Source: Butyrivibrio sp. AC2005
GTDB lineage: Bacteria > Bacillota > Clostridia > Lachnospirales > Lachnospiraceae
Direction of reading: 5' to 3'
Length of the DNA: 49,250 nt
Assembly: GCF_000424145.1 (NCBI RefSeq)
Contig: NZ_AUJI01000040.1
Span: forward strand, 1 to 49,250
The position numbers were made by a program, and so were the translations under genes. Positions 7,266 to 16,322 of the stretch are shown here, piece by piece. The notes below the pieces were generated by a model. It worked only from the letters and a program-made list of their open reading frames with translations. It ran no database searches and had not been told where the DNA came from. Numbering within the stretch: the stretch's first letter is position 1; each line of letters opens with the position of its first letter.

Positions 7266-10200
7266 ATGTATAAAAAGGTTGACACTGATATGAATTTTGT
7301 CGCCCGCGAGAAGGAAGTTGAGAAATTCTGGAAAGACCAGGATATCTTCCAGAAGAGTGTAGACACCCGCAGTAAGGGTGAGATGTATATGTTCTATGAC
7401 GGACCTCCGACTGCAAACGGTAAGCCTCATATCGGACACGTTCTTACACGTGCCATCAAGGATATGATCCCGAGATACCGTACAATGAAGGGTTATACTG
7501 TTCCCCGTAAGGCAGGCTGGGATACACATGGTCTTCCGGTAGAGCTTGAGGTTGAGAAGCTTCTTGGTCTTGATGGAAAAGAGCAGATTGAAGAGTATGG
7601 TATGGAGCCTTTCATCAAGAAATGTAAGGAATCCGTATGGAAATATAAGGGAATGTGGGAGGATTTCTCCGGCACAGTCGGATTCTGGGCTGATATGGAT
7701 CATCCCTACATCACATATGATGATAATTTCATTGAGTCTGAGTGGTGGGCTCTTAACGAGATCTGGAAAAAGGGACTTCTCTATAAGGGATTCAAGGTAG
7801 TTCCGTACTGCCCTCGCTGTGGTACACCTCTTTCATCCCACGAGGTTGCACAGGGCTATAAGACTCTTAAGGAGCGTACAGCAGTTGTTCGCTTTAAGGT
7901 TAAGGGTGAGGACGCATATTTCCTTGCATGGACAACAACACCCTGGACACTTCCTTCAAACATCGGTCTTTGCGTAAACCCTGATGAGAAGTACGTAAAG
8001 GTTAAGGCTGCAGATGGTTATACATATTATCTTGCAGAAGCACTTGCAGATACAGTGCTTGGCGGCCTGGCTAAGGAAGAAGGCGAGAAGGCATACGAGG
8101 TTCTTGAGACCTATGTAGGTACAGACCTTGAGTATAAAGAGTATGAGCCTCTTTATCAGTGTGCTGCCGATGAGACAGAAAAGCAGCACAAGAAGGCATT
8201 CTTCATCTACTGCGACAACTACGTAACAATGTCAGATGGTACAGGTATCGTACATATCGCTCCTGCATTCGGTGAAGATGATGCCCGTGTTGGTAGAAAA
8301 TATGACGCTCCTCTTGTACAGATGGTTGATGGTGAAGGCAGACTTAAGCCTGAGACTCCTTTTGCAGGCTACAGATGTAAGCCTACAGAGAAGGAAATTG
8401 AAGAGGGGGCAATCAGTGCAGATCCCGAGGTATTAAAGGATCTTGATGGCAGAAGTCTTCTCTTCTCAGCACCTAAGATGGAGCATGATTATCCTCATTG
8501 CTGGAGATGTGGTACACCGCTTCTTTACTATGCACGTTCTTCATGGTTCATCAAGGTTACAGAGGTTAAGGATGACCTTATCAGAAACAACAAGGAGATC
8601 AACTGGGTTCCTGAGTCAATCGGTAAGGGACGTTTCGGTGACTGGCTTGAGAACATTCAGGACTGGGGTATCTCACGTGACAGATATTGGGGAACACCTC
8701 TTAACATTTGGGAGTGTGATGACTGCGGACATCAGCTTTCAGTAGGATCAAGAAAAGAGCTTGCTGAGCTTTCGGGAGATCCTTCTGCAGAGACCTGTGA
8801 GCTTCACAGACCTTACATTGATAAATATGAAATCACTTGCCCTAAGTGTGGTAAGAAGATGCACAGAGTTAAGGAAGTTATCGACTGCTGGTTCGATTCA
8901 GGAGCAATGCCTTTCGCTCAGCTCCACTATCCTTTTGAAAACAAGGAGCTTTTCGAGAAGCAGTTCCCTGCTCAGTTCATTTCAGAGGCTGTAGACCAGA
9001 CAAGAGGCTGGTTCTACTCACTTCACGCAGAGGCAACACTTCTTTTCAACAAGCCTGCATTTAAAAATGTTATAGTACTCGGCCTTGTGCAGGATGAGAA
9101 TGGACAGAAGATGAGTAAGTCAAAGGGCAACGCGGTTGATCCGTTTGAGGCTCTTGAGAAATACGGTGCAGATGCGATCAGATGGTATTTCTATACAAAC
9201 TCTGCTCCCTGGCTTCCTTCAAGATTTGCAGGAAAGACCGTTCAGGAAGGTCAGAGAAAGTTCCTCGGAACACTGTGGAATACCTATGCGTTCTTCGTGC
9301 TTTATGCAAATATTGATGGTTTTGATGCTTCCAAGTACACACTTGAGAAGGATAAGCTCACTGTAATGGATAAATGGATTCTTTCCAAGATGAACACCAT
9401 GATCGGTGAGGTTGATAAGAACCTTGAGAATTACAGAATACCTGAAGCAGGAAAGGCACTGGATGCATTTGTTGATGACCTTTCAAACTGGTATGTAAGA
9501 AGATGCCGTGAGCGTTTCTGGGCTAAGGGAATGGAACAGGATAAGATTTCTGCTTACATGACACTTTACACAGCACTTGTAAATGTATGTAAGGCAGCAG
9601 CTCCCATGGTTCCTTTCATGACAGAATCAATCTATCAGAATCTCGTAAGAACAAGCGATACTTCAGCTCCTGAGTCAATCCATCTCTGTGATTTTCCTGC
9701 AGTGGATGAGAGTTTCATTGACAAGGATCTCGAAGAGAACATGGATGAAGTTCTTCAGATTGTAGTTCTTGGACGTGCATGCCGTAACGCAGCTGCTATC
9801 AAGAACCGTCAGTCCATCGGACAGATGTATGTTAAGGCTGAAAAGAAGGTATCGGAGTTCTATCAGGAAATCATTGAGGATGAGCTTAATGTGAAGAAGG
9901 TTATCTTTGCAGATGACGTAAGAGATTTCACAACATATACCTTCAAGCCTCAGCTCAAGACTGTTGGACCTAAGTATGGTAAGGTACTCGGCGGAATTAA
10001 AGAATACTTAGGAAATCTTGACGGAAACAGCGCTATGGATGAGCTTAAGGCTAATGGAGCTCTTAAGTTTGATGTAAATGGTACAGCTGTTGAGCTTACT
10101 GAGGACGATCTTCTTATCGATATGGCTCAGAAGGAAGGCTTCATGAGCACAGAGGATCACGGAATTACCGTTGTCCTTGATACTAACCTTTCAGAGGAAC

Positions 10201-10457
10201 TCCTTAACGAAGGCTTTATGTACGAGGTAATCTCTAAGGTTCAGACAATGCGTAAGGATTCAGGCTTCGAGGTTATGGATCACATCAAACTGTCTGTAAA
10301 CGGCAACGATAAGATTGCTCAGATTGTTAAGGATAACGCTGAGTCCATCTCAACCAAGGTTCTGGCTACAGAGATTGTTTATGGCAGCGATGTGGCAAAT
10401 GCCAAGGAATGGGATATCAACGGCGAAAAGGTAACAATTGGCGTTGAGAAGCTTTAA
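7266..10457 (+). CDS. ileS: isoleucyl-tRNA synthetase, large (type 2) form
   Basis: 1063 residues. The class I motifs are PTANGKPHIGH (HIGH) near residue 57 and GQKMSKSKGNAVDPF (KMSKS). A zinc-like cluster CPRCG sits in the editing-side insertion, with further CxxC pairs (CWRCG, CDDCG, CPKCG) and the conserved DWGISRDRYWGTP. The enzyme charges tRNA-Ile in the cytoplasm. The length and the lack of the usual C-terminal zinc finger of the roughly 930-residue bacterial form suggest the type 2, eukaryote-like IleRS that is often mupirocin tolerant. That inference is from length and motifs. The start follows aaggag with 7-8 bp spacing. It is controlled by the Ile T-box just upstream and ends in a long hairpin terminator. 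Confidence 0.97.
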   Translation: MYKKVDTDMNFVAREKEVEKFWKDQDIFQKSVDTRSKGEMYMFYDGPPTANGKPHIGHVLTRAIKDMIPRYRTMKGYTVPRKAGWDTHGLPVELEVEKLLGLDGKEQIEEYGMEPFIKKCKESVWKYKGMWEDFSGTVGFWADMDHPYITYDDNFIESEWWALNEIWKKGLLYKGFKVVPYCPRCGTPLSSHEVAQGYKTLKERTAVVRFKVKGEDAYFLAWTTTPWTLPSNIGLCVNPDEKYVKVKAADGYTYYLAEALADTVLGGLAKEEGEKAYEVLETYVGTDLEYKEYEPLYQCAADETEKQHKKAFFIYCDNYVTMSDGTGIVHIAPAFGEDDARVGRKYDAPLVQMVDGEGRLKPETPFAGYRCKPTEKEIEEGAISADPEVLKDLDGRSLLFSAPKMEHDYPHCWRCGTPLLYYARSSWFIKVTEVKDDLIRNNKEINWVPESIGKGRFGDWLENIQDWGISRDRYWGTPLNIWECDDCGHQLSVGSRKELAELSGDPSAETCELHRPYIDKYEITCPKCGKKMHRVKEVIDCWFDSGAMPFAQLHYPFENKELFEKQFPAQFISEAVDQTRGWFYSLHAEATLLFNKPAFKNVIVLGLVQDENGQKMSKSKGNAVDPFEALEKYGADAIRWYFYTNSAPWLPSRFAGKTVQEGQRKFLGTLWNTYAFFVLYANIDGFDASKYTLEKDKLTVMDKWILSKMNTMIGEVDKNLENYRIPEAGKALDAFVDDLSNWYVRRCRERFWAKGMEQDKISAYMTLYTALVNVCKAAAPMVPFMTESIYQNLVRTSDTSAPESIHLCDFPAVDESFIDKDLEENMDEVLQIVVLGRACRNAAAIKNRQSIGQMYVKAEKKVSEFYQEIIEDELNVKKVIFADDVRDFTTYTFKPQLKTVGPKYGKVLGGIKEYLGNLDGNSAMDELKANGALKFDVNGTAVELTEDDLLIDMAQKEGFMSTEDHGITVVLDTNLSEELLNEGFMYEVISKVQTMRKDSGFEVMDHIKLSVNGNDKIAQIVKDNAESISTKVLATEIVYGSDVANAKEWDINGEKVTIGVEKL

Positions 10458-10484
10458 TTAAAAAACGACATAGATAATTTAAAA

Positions 10485-10543
10485 CAGATGATCTCTTCCT
10501 GTATGATATAGTTGATGCAGGAAGAGGTCATCTGTTATTTTTA
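10485..10543 (+). terminator. ileS terminator
   Basis: A 17-bp stem with one G-U pair (10485-10501 with 10518-10534) has a 16-nt loop and is followed by ttattttta. The hairpin lies inside the apparent upstream extension of the next frame, which argues for the start at 10578 there. Confidence 0.88.
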
Positions 10544-10577
10544 TATAGATATCTCATATATGAACGCAGGAGGATTT

Positions 10578-12071
10578 ATGGAACTGATTAAGGGGATAAA
10601 GCATAACAGGATTAAAATAATATGCTCTTATCTGGCTGTGCTGATTTATTTCGGGATAGACAGATCAATAGAATATGCAACGGATTCATATGCTGCACTT
10701 ATGATGGATGACAACTGGAAGGTGAAAGTATATGAGAATGGCAGGGTTCTTCAGGGGCTTTTGTATTACGTGATAGAAATGTTTCATCTTCCTTCCGGAA
10801 TAAAATATCAGTTTTCATATTTATGTGCTTTTATTTTTATTGGATTATCCATATTTGTTCTGTCGGTTGTTATAAATAAATATATAAAAAATGATATTCT
10901 GGCTGTTTTTATTTCTTTCCTGACAATTGTTAATCCTTTTTTTGTGGAGTTCTTTCTTTTTATAGAAAAGGGAATGTTCTGCTTTGTTATCTTCCTGAAT
11001 GTATGTGCAGTATATTTAACCGAGATTCTTTTTAACAGTGACGATGGTGATAATAAGTCATATTTTGCTGATAAAAAGCTCCTTTCCTCAGCCCTTGTTT
11101 TCCTGTGCCTGGTTGTGTCTGTTCTTTTGTATCAGACACTTATCTCGCTCTATGTGGTACTGTGTCTTCCTTTTATTGCATTAAACGCTGCTGATTTTGT
11201 AAAAAAGAATATTTATATCGGATTTATGTATGCGATACCCATGGGAATTGCATATATTCTTGCAAGGTTTGTATTTCCTGTTGAAAGGCTGTCAGGAAGA
11301 GAAGGCCTGACTGCTTCTTTCAAGGCCCTTTTTGATGCAATAATAAGCATAAGTACAGATAAATTTTCATATCTGTCTAAAGGAACTTTTGGGACATGGC
11401 AGATACTTTTAGCTGTTATGGTAATCCTGTTTCTTCTTGCGAAAAAGGAAGGCCGGATCAAATCACTTTTACTGATTGGCTATGAGATACTTGGATGTAT
11501 GATAATAAGCTTTGCTGTAGTTTTCTTTAACGATTCTGATGTATTACCGAGAGTTGTATACAGCTATGCATCGGTATTTGGAATAGTCCTCATATATATT
11601 TTGTCAGAGTTTAAAGGAGAAGAACAAAAAGAGATTTTCCAAAATGCTGTTAAGGGAGTAGCTTTTCTTCTGATTGCTGTGATATGTGTGTCTGAATATG
11701 TTGTTTTCCAGAAATGCTTTCTTGAAAGATACAGATGTAATCAGGCAGATTTATATCTTTGCAATATCATAGGGGAGAAAATAAAGGAATATGAGGAGGA
11801 GACAGGCAATACCGTTGATACCCTGTGCTATTACAGTGACATGGCGAGATCCTGGCAGGAACCCGGATATGATAAAACCGAAACCAGTATCAGAGCCCAG
11901 GCGACGGGATGGAGCAGGACATATTCGATAAATTACTATCTTGGTACAGACTATAAAGAGGGTGAACCGGATGCTGAGCTTTTAGAATATTATAAAAATA
12001 TAAACTGGGATACATACGCAGATGATCAGCTTTTATTTGAAGGAAACACTTTGCATATCTGTATTTATTAA
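10578..12071 (+). CDS. polytopic membrane protein, GtrII-like glucosyltransferase candidate
   Basis: 497 residues with about ten to twelve hydrophobic segments and a soluble C-terminal tail of about 90 residues ending in NWDTYADDQLLFEGNT and CIY. It is a distant paralog of the protein at 42527-44038. The two share an early acidic DD/SD site, an NGR/YGR motif before the second segment, a YQ in a loop, a PRVxY motif and the same C-terminal signature. This architecture fits membrane glucosyltransferases of the GtrII/GT-C kind that decorate surface polysaccharide from a polyprenyl-phosphate sugar. I assign this by architecture only. The start was set by caggagga 4 bp before ATG 10578. Confidence 0.6.
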   Translation: MELIKGIKHNRIKIICSYLAVLIYFGIDRSIEYATDSYAALMMDDNWKVKVYENGRVLQGLLYYVIEMFHLPSGIKYQFSYLCAFIFIGLSIFVLSVVINKYIKNDILAVFISFLTIVNPFFVEFFLFIEKGMFCFVIFLNVCAVYLTEILFNSDDGDNKSYFADKKLLSSALVFLCLVVSVLLYQTLISLYVVLCLPFIALNAADFVKKNIYIGFMYAIPMGIAYILARFVFPVERLSGREGLTASFKALFDAIISISTDKFSYLSKGTFGTWQILLAVMVILFLLAKKEGRIKSLLLIGYEILGCMIISFAVVFFNDSDVLPRVVYSYASVFGIVLIYILSEFKGEEQKEIFQNAVKGVAFLLIAVICVSEYVVFQKCFLERYRCNQADLYLCNIIGEKIKEYEEETGNTVDTLCYYSDMARSWQEPGYDKTETSIRAQATGWSRTYSINYYLGTDYKEGEPDAELLEYYKNINWDTYADDQLLFEGNTLHICIY

Positions 12072-12074
12072 AAA

Positions 12075-12130
12075 TTTAGTTTAATTATAAAAGGATAATT
12101 TATTGTTAAACTAAAAGATTTTATTATTTT
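12075..12130 (+). terminator. AT-rich terminator after the GtrII-like gene
   Basis: The perfect 10-bp arms tttagtttaa (12075-12084) and ttaaactaaa (12106-12115) enclose a 21-nt loop and are followed by a T-rich tract to about 12130. The rest of the gap to 12251 contains a short hairpin, agcgga/tccgct at 12206-12225, of unknown role. Confidence 0.65.
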
Positions 12131-12251
12131 TAATTGATACTTAAGCCTATCTAAAGGGTATCTTCATTTTTATCCCTTAAACTTGAAATGTAAGAAAAGT
12201 TCAAAAGCGGACAGTAAAATCCGCTGGTTTCAGGTGTAGGGGGAATTTTAT

Positions 12252-13025
12252 ATGATGAAGAATTTCGTGATTTCCAAATTCAAAGATAAGTTTGCAATTT
12301 TGTTATCATTTATTTTGTGTGCCTGTTTATTAACAGCATCAGATGCAAACTTCGCTATTTCAGCAAAAGCTTCAAAAGAATCAAGTGTAAAGAATTATAT
12401 TGAAAATTGCATAGATGAAAATGTTAAGGTGCTTTTTATCGGCGATTCAAGAACAGTAGATATGTTCTATGCGGACAAAAGTGAGATAAAAGGCAAGGTT
12501 TATAATAACATAACGGTTTATGCAAAGGACGGAGCTACCTTTGGATATATGAAAAATACATTAAAAAAAGTTAATGTAAAGAATTACGACGTAATAGTAT
12601 CCTGGATGGGAGCTAACGATCATGGTAATTTTGATAAATATTCTTCATATTATAAGAAGCTGAATAAGAAGACCCACGGACATCTGGTGCTTTGCACAAT
12701 TGGTTATTCAGATAACAGTAAGCTTGGAGATCTGGGAGACTGCCTGTACTACAATGATGGTATCATGCAGAACTTCAATAAGGGCTTGAACAAATGGGCA
12801 AAGAAGAATCATGTTGAGACAATCAATCTCTATTCATATACCAAAAAGCATGTTACAGCAAGATCGAATAATGGTGTTCACTACGTTCCAAGTCCTACTG
12901 TGGATCTTTGGAACTACACAGTAAAGCAGATTATTAAAAAGGTTGGTGAGTTTGGATTTACAACTGAAGAAGAGCCTGATGGTACAGGAGTTCCAAAAGT
13001 TCCGGAAGAAAAAGTAATTCAGTAA
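12252..13025 (+). CDS. secreted SGNH/GDSL-like protein
   Basis: 257 residues with an N-terminal signal peptide (hydrophobic about 14-30, cleavage likely after the SAKA region). The mature part has VLFIGDSRTVDM (GDS block, Ser nucleophile), VSWMGANDHGN (a GxND-type block III) and a late GVHYVPSPT with a His. These are the four blocks of SGNH hydrolases, which deacylate polysaccharides or lipids. The protein is small and Lys-rich. A run of five G residues 8 bp upstream supports ATG 12252. Two in-frame ATGs follow each other, so the start could be 3 bp later. It probably acts outside the cell on acylated glycans; substrate unknown. Confidence 0.7.
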   Translation: MMKNFVISKFKDKFAILLSFILCACLLTASDANFAISAKASKESSVKNYIENCIDENVKVLFIGDSRTVDMFYADKSEIKGKVYNNITVYAKDGATFGYMKNTLKKVNVKNYDVIVSWMGANDHGNFDKYSSYYKKLNKKTHGHLVLCTIGYSDNSKLGDLGDCLYYNDGIMQNFNKGLNKWAKKNHVETINLYSYTKKHVTARSNNGVHYVPSPTVDLWNYTVKQIIKKVGEFGFTTEEEPDGTGVPKVPEEKVIQ

Positions 13026-13049
13026 TTATATAAACCGATATAAAAATAT

Positions 13050-13078
13050 AAGAGGAAGGCCAACCACCTTCCTCTTTT
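13050..13078. terminator. bidirectional terminator between convergent genes
   Basis: The perfect 10-bp stem aagaggaagg/ccttcctctt has the 7-nt loop ccaacca. T residues follow on the plus strand and a T/A-rich tract on the minus strand. It serves the SGNH gene (+) and the esterase gene (-). Confidence 0.88.
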
Positions 13079-13102
13079 ACTATGCGTTACAGTATGCTCT
13101 TT

Positions 13103-14542
13103 TTATCTGTGCTGCTCAGACATCCACTGCCACATATTTAAGCCGTTATCTTCACATTCACCGTTGAAGAAGTAAATCCATGACCAGTGGCCCATATACT
13201 GATAAGCGTTGCCATCCTGGCCTTTAAAGGTATCTGAAGTGTCGTGAACATCCTCAAATATACTTCTGTGGACATTTGCGCCTATTGCATCAAGTCTCTT
13301 AAGAGTGGGTTCCTCGAACATCTTTGGATCGACTGTTGTGTCATTTTCTGCGTAAACAAACCAGAGCGGGAGATCCTTAATTGCTTCAAGCTGTTCATCC
13401 TTAATTCCTGTATCGGAATATGCCTCACAAATAGGATAGGCAGCTGCAAAATAATCAGGATAGTTCATGATCATATCCATAGTCATATAGCCACCATTTG
13501 AGCAGCCTCCTATGATGATTCTGTCAGCGTCAATATTTGAATGAGCCTCCACATAGGAGTCGATAAGCGCCTTAAGATCGGGAAGATAGATGGAATCTAC
13601 TCCTTTGTTATCCATCCAGTTTCCTGCTTCATCATACTGCATCCAGAATGTGGGGCACTGGGGAGCAAGAACATATGCACCACCCATTACGCTTTGAAAT
13701 TCGTCGCTGTAAAGGGCCGTTACTTCATTGCCGAGAGTATTCAGCCTTGGATCATTTCCGCCTTCTCCTGCGCCATGTAACCATATTACAAGGGGGTGCT
13801 TTTGTCCATCATCCTCGGGCTCATAGGATGCATAATTCAAGGTGAACTTTTCGCCCTTAAATTCCCCGGTAATATCGGATTTTTCAAGCTGAGGATAAAT
13901 AGCATCTGCAAAATCGACTGTTTTATCAATTTCAATGGATTCTATAGTGTTACCCTCTTCATTGGTAAGTGATGAACCTTCTGCTAATGTAACAGAAAGG
14001 TCATAGGGGGAACATATAGTGTTATTGCCTTTGAACAGATCATAGCAGAAGGGCGAGCCTTCTTCGGGACCAAACTTAAGTTCCAGTGTTACATATTCAG
14101 AATCAGCGGACTTTTCACCGTTTTCATCACTTGTATATGCGTTTATAACCTTTCTTGCTGCTTCGGATTCAATGTGCTTGGACGGATCTTCCTTTGAACC
14201 TTCAGCAAGTGCAGCCCAGTTAAAGGTTTCCTTATTTTCTTTTACTGAAAAAGAATCTGCAGAAACTGAATCTGCATTTATTTTTTCATCAAATTTCACA
14301 ATTGTCTTTACTACCGCGGGACCCCAGTCCTGACCCTCGATTACAGCCCGCTGGGTTCCTGTTAATGATTTACCCATATCTTCTTTGTTCTCCTTTTCCT
14401 CTGTAGATGTTTGTTCTGCGGAATTATCTTCCGTTTTTGCCGTATCACCATCAGCAGGTGATTCCGCTTTAGCTGATCCACATGCAGTTAACCCTAATAC
14501 AAGTGAAAGAGCTAATACTGTTGATAATACTTTTCTTTTCAT
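13103..14542 (-). CDS. alpha/beta-hydrolase esterase lipoprotein
   Basis: 479 residues. The signal peptide ends in a lipobox (LGLTAC), so it is a membrane-anchored lipoprotein. An acidic linker (about 25-60) leads to a beta-rich N-terminal domain and then a CE1/PHB-depolymerase-like alpha/beta hydrolase domain. The oxyanion loop is HGAGEGGNDPR, the nucleophile elbow is GGCSNGGYM, the Asp candidate is ENDTTV and the His is EDVHDTS. Homologous enzymes deacylate polysaccharides or hydrolyse short esters. ATG 14542 was chosen because gggaggaagg lies just upstream; the frame extends 8 codons further without support. It is monocistronic, convergent with the SGNH gene. The exact substrate cannot be read. 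Confidence 0.82.
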   Translation of the reverse strand: MKRKVLSTVLALSLVLGLTACGSAKAESPADGDTAKTEDNSAEQTSTEEKENKEDMGKSLTGTQRAVIEGQDWGPAVVKTIVKFDEKINADSVSADSFSVKENKETFNWAALAEGSKEDPSKHIESEAARKVINAYTSDENGEKSADSEYVTLELKFGPEEGSPFCYDLFKGNNTICSPYDLSVTLAEGSSLTNEEGNTIESIEIDKTVDFADAIYPQLEKSDITGEFKGEKFTLNYASYEPEDDGQKHPLVIWLHGAGEGGNDPRLNTLGNEVTALYSDEFQSVMGGAYVLAPQCPTFWMQYDEAGNWMDNKGVDSIYLPDLKALIDSYVEAHSNIDADRIIIGGCSNGGYMTMDMIMNYPDYFAAAYPICEAYSDTGIKDEQLEAIKDLPLWFVYAENDTTVDPKMFEEPTLKRLDAIGANVHRSIFEDVHDTSDTFKGQDGNAYQYMGHWSWIYFFNGECEDNGLNMWQWMSEQHR

Positions 14543-14592
14543 TAGTATCCTTCCTCCCAATACCAAGTTTTGTTAAAGGATATAATAAAAAG

Positions 14593-14652
14593 AACCCTCA
14601 AAAAAGAGCCGGAATTTGACTGAATGAATCATTCTTGCCTTTTTTGAGGGTT
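14593..14652 (-). terminator. terminator of the bmp-nup-deoC operon
   Basis: The perfect 14-bp arms aaccctcaaaaaag (14593-14606) and cttttttgagggtt (14639-14652) enclose a 32-nt loop. In the minus direction tctttttatt follows. It lies 42 bp after the deoC stop. Confidence 0.88.
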
Positions 14653-14694
14653 AGATTTTTGACTTAAATACTCTGTTTTTGATATAAGGTCAAA

Positions 14695-15354
14695 TTAGAG
14701 CAGATTTTCGTCCTTAACAATCTTAACTATGCGGCTTGTGCCAAGTCTGTCTGCCCCGAGTTCCATGAATTTCTCAGCGTCGGCGATGCTTCCGATTCCG
14801 CCGGCAGCTTTCATTTTTACATCGGGACCTATGTGTTTTGCGAAGAGTGCAATATCATCAAAGGTAGCGCCTGCAGTTGAAAAACCGGTTGAAGTCTTGA
14901 TGTAGTCGGCTTTAGCCTCTGTAACTAGCTCACACATCTTGATTTTTTCTTCATCTGTGAGAAGACAGGTCTCAATGATTACCTTTAAGATGTTGTCGCC
15001 ACATGCAGCCTTGATTTCCTTGATTTCATTAAGAACGTAATCGTAATTCTTTGCTCTGAGCTCACCGATGTTGATAACCATATCAATCTCGTCAGCGCCA
15101 TTTGCAAGAGCGTTCTTTGTCTCGAAGACTTTTGTGGCTGTTGTCATGTTTCCATTGGGGAAACCGATAACTGTGCAGAGCTGAACCTTATCGCCTACAT
15201 AGTCCTTTGCTCTTTTGATGTAGCAGGGAGGAATGCAGATGGATGCAGTATTGTATTTGATTGCATCGTCAGCGATTTCTTTAATCTGATCCCAGGTTGC
15301 TTCCTGCTTTAAAAGTGTGTGATCACAATGATTTAAAATTGTCTTGATATCCAT
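14695..15354 (-). CDS. deoC: deoxyribose-phosphate aldolase
   Basis: 219 residues, the normal family length. DHTLLK at the N-terminus, the EIDMVINIG strand, VIIETCLL and the Schiff-base lysine motif YIKTSTGF are all present. It splits 2-deoxyribose-5-phosphate into acetaldehyde and glyceraldehyde-3-phosphate in the cytoplasm. As the last gene of the nucleoside transporter operon, it makes sense for catabolism of the deoxyribose from imported deoxynucleosides. Confidence 0.96.
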   Translation of the reverse strand: MDIKTILNHCDHTLLKQEATWDQIKEIADDAIKYNTASICIPPCYIKRAKDYVGDKVQLCTVIGFPNGNMTTATKVFETKNALANGADEIDMVINIGELRAKNYDYVLNEIKEIKAACGDNILKVIIETCLLTDEEKIKMCELVTEAKADYIKTSTGFSTAGATFDDIALFAKHIGPDVKMKAAGGIGSIADAEKFMELGADRLGTSRIVKIVKDENLL

Positions 15355-15373
15355 GTATTTACCTCTTTATCTA

Positions 15374-16318
15374 TTATCTCTGACCCTTGTCATAAGGGAT
15401 ACCCTCTGCCTTAGGTGCTCTTGAATTCTTGGATGTAAATGCAAGAACAAGAAGTGAGATTACATAAGGCATGATGTTATAAACGGTTCCTGATATGGGG
15501 AGTGCCTGAAGGAAGCCAATACCCATATATACATTTGACAGTGATCTGAATACTGCAAACAGTACTGCGGACCAGGCGATTCGCTCAGGCTTCCACTGAC
15601 CGAAGATCATAACTGCCAGAGAGAGGAAACCTGCACCTGCCACACCATAGTCAAAATGCCAGGTGGAGTTAGCTGCTGCTATATAAATGATACCGCCGAT
15701 ACCTGCAAGGAATCCGGAAATGATTACACCTGAGTATCTCATGGCGTAAACGCTGATACCAACTGATTCTGCAGCCTGAGGGTGCTCGCCGCAGGCACGA
15801 AGTCTGAGTGCAAACTTTGTTTTATAGAACATTACAATTGCAACAATAAGAAGTATTGCAGCAACTACAACGAACCAGGAGAGCTGCAATGGTCCGATGC
15901 TGAACATAAATGCATCGTGACCTCTTACATAGTCAAGCTTTGCTGAGAAATCCGAACCGTTTGATCTGGCTGTGTTAAAGGCTTTTACAATAACAGTAGC
16001 AGATGCTGTAGCAAGCATGTTAAGAGCTGTTCCGATAAGAGTCTGGTCAGCATTGAAGTGAATGCAGGCAACTGCGATAAGGAGTGATGAAGCCATTCCT
16101 GCCAGAGCTGCTGCAATGATAGTCAATGAGACAATAGTAAACTTTGATGCATCGGAAGGAAGAAGAACCATTACCATGGCACCTGCCATAGCTCCGAAAA
16201 CCATAATTCCTTCAAGACCCAGGTTAATAATACCGCTTCGCTCAGAGAACATACCGCCCAGAGCTACAAGGATCAAAACAGCGGAGAAAATTAGTGTGTA
16301 TTGAATAAGTAATGCCAT
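15374..16318 (-). CDS. nupQ: nucleoside ABC transporter permease (NupQ-type)
   Basis: 314 residues, hydrophobic throughout, with ERSGIINLGLEG and VYAMRYSGVIISG typical of the second permease of BMP/Nup-type nucleoside importers. ATG 16318 was chosen because aaggaggtg lies 7 bp upstream. The frame runs 44 codons further into the preceding gene, with no membrane character. It lies 4 bp from the nupP stop and 19 bp before deoC. With NupP it forms the membrane channel of the importer. Confidence 0.92.
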   Translation of the reverse strand: MALLIQYTLIFSAVLILVALGGMFSERSGIINLGLEGIMVFGAMAGAMVMVLLPSDASKFTIVSLTIIAAALAGMASSLLIAVACIHFNADQTLIGTALNMLATASATVIVKAFNTARSNGSDFSAKLDYVRGHDAFMFSIGPLQLSWFVVVAAILLIVAIVMFYKTKFALRLRACGEHPQAAESVGISVYAMRYSGVIISGFLAGIGGIIYIAAANSTWHFDYGVAGAGFLSLAVMIFGQWKPERIAWSAVLFAVFRSLSNVYMGIGFLQALPISGTVYNIMPYVISLLVLAFTSKNSRAPKAEGIPYDKGQR

Positions 16319-16322
16319 ATTC

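Noticed and set aside
10512..10577. Upstream start of the GtrII-like gene
   Set aside because: These 22 codons overlap the ileS terminator hairpin; caggagga before ATG 10578 gives a clear start.
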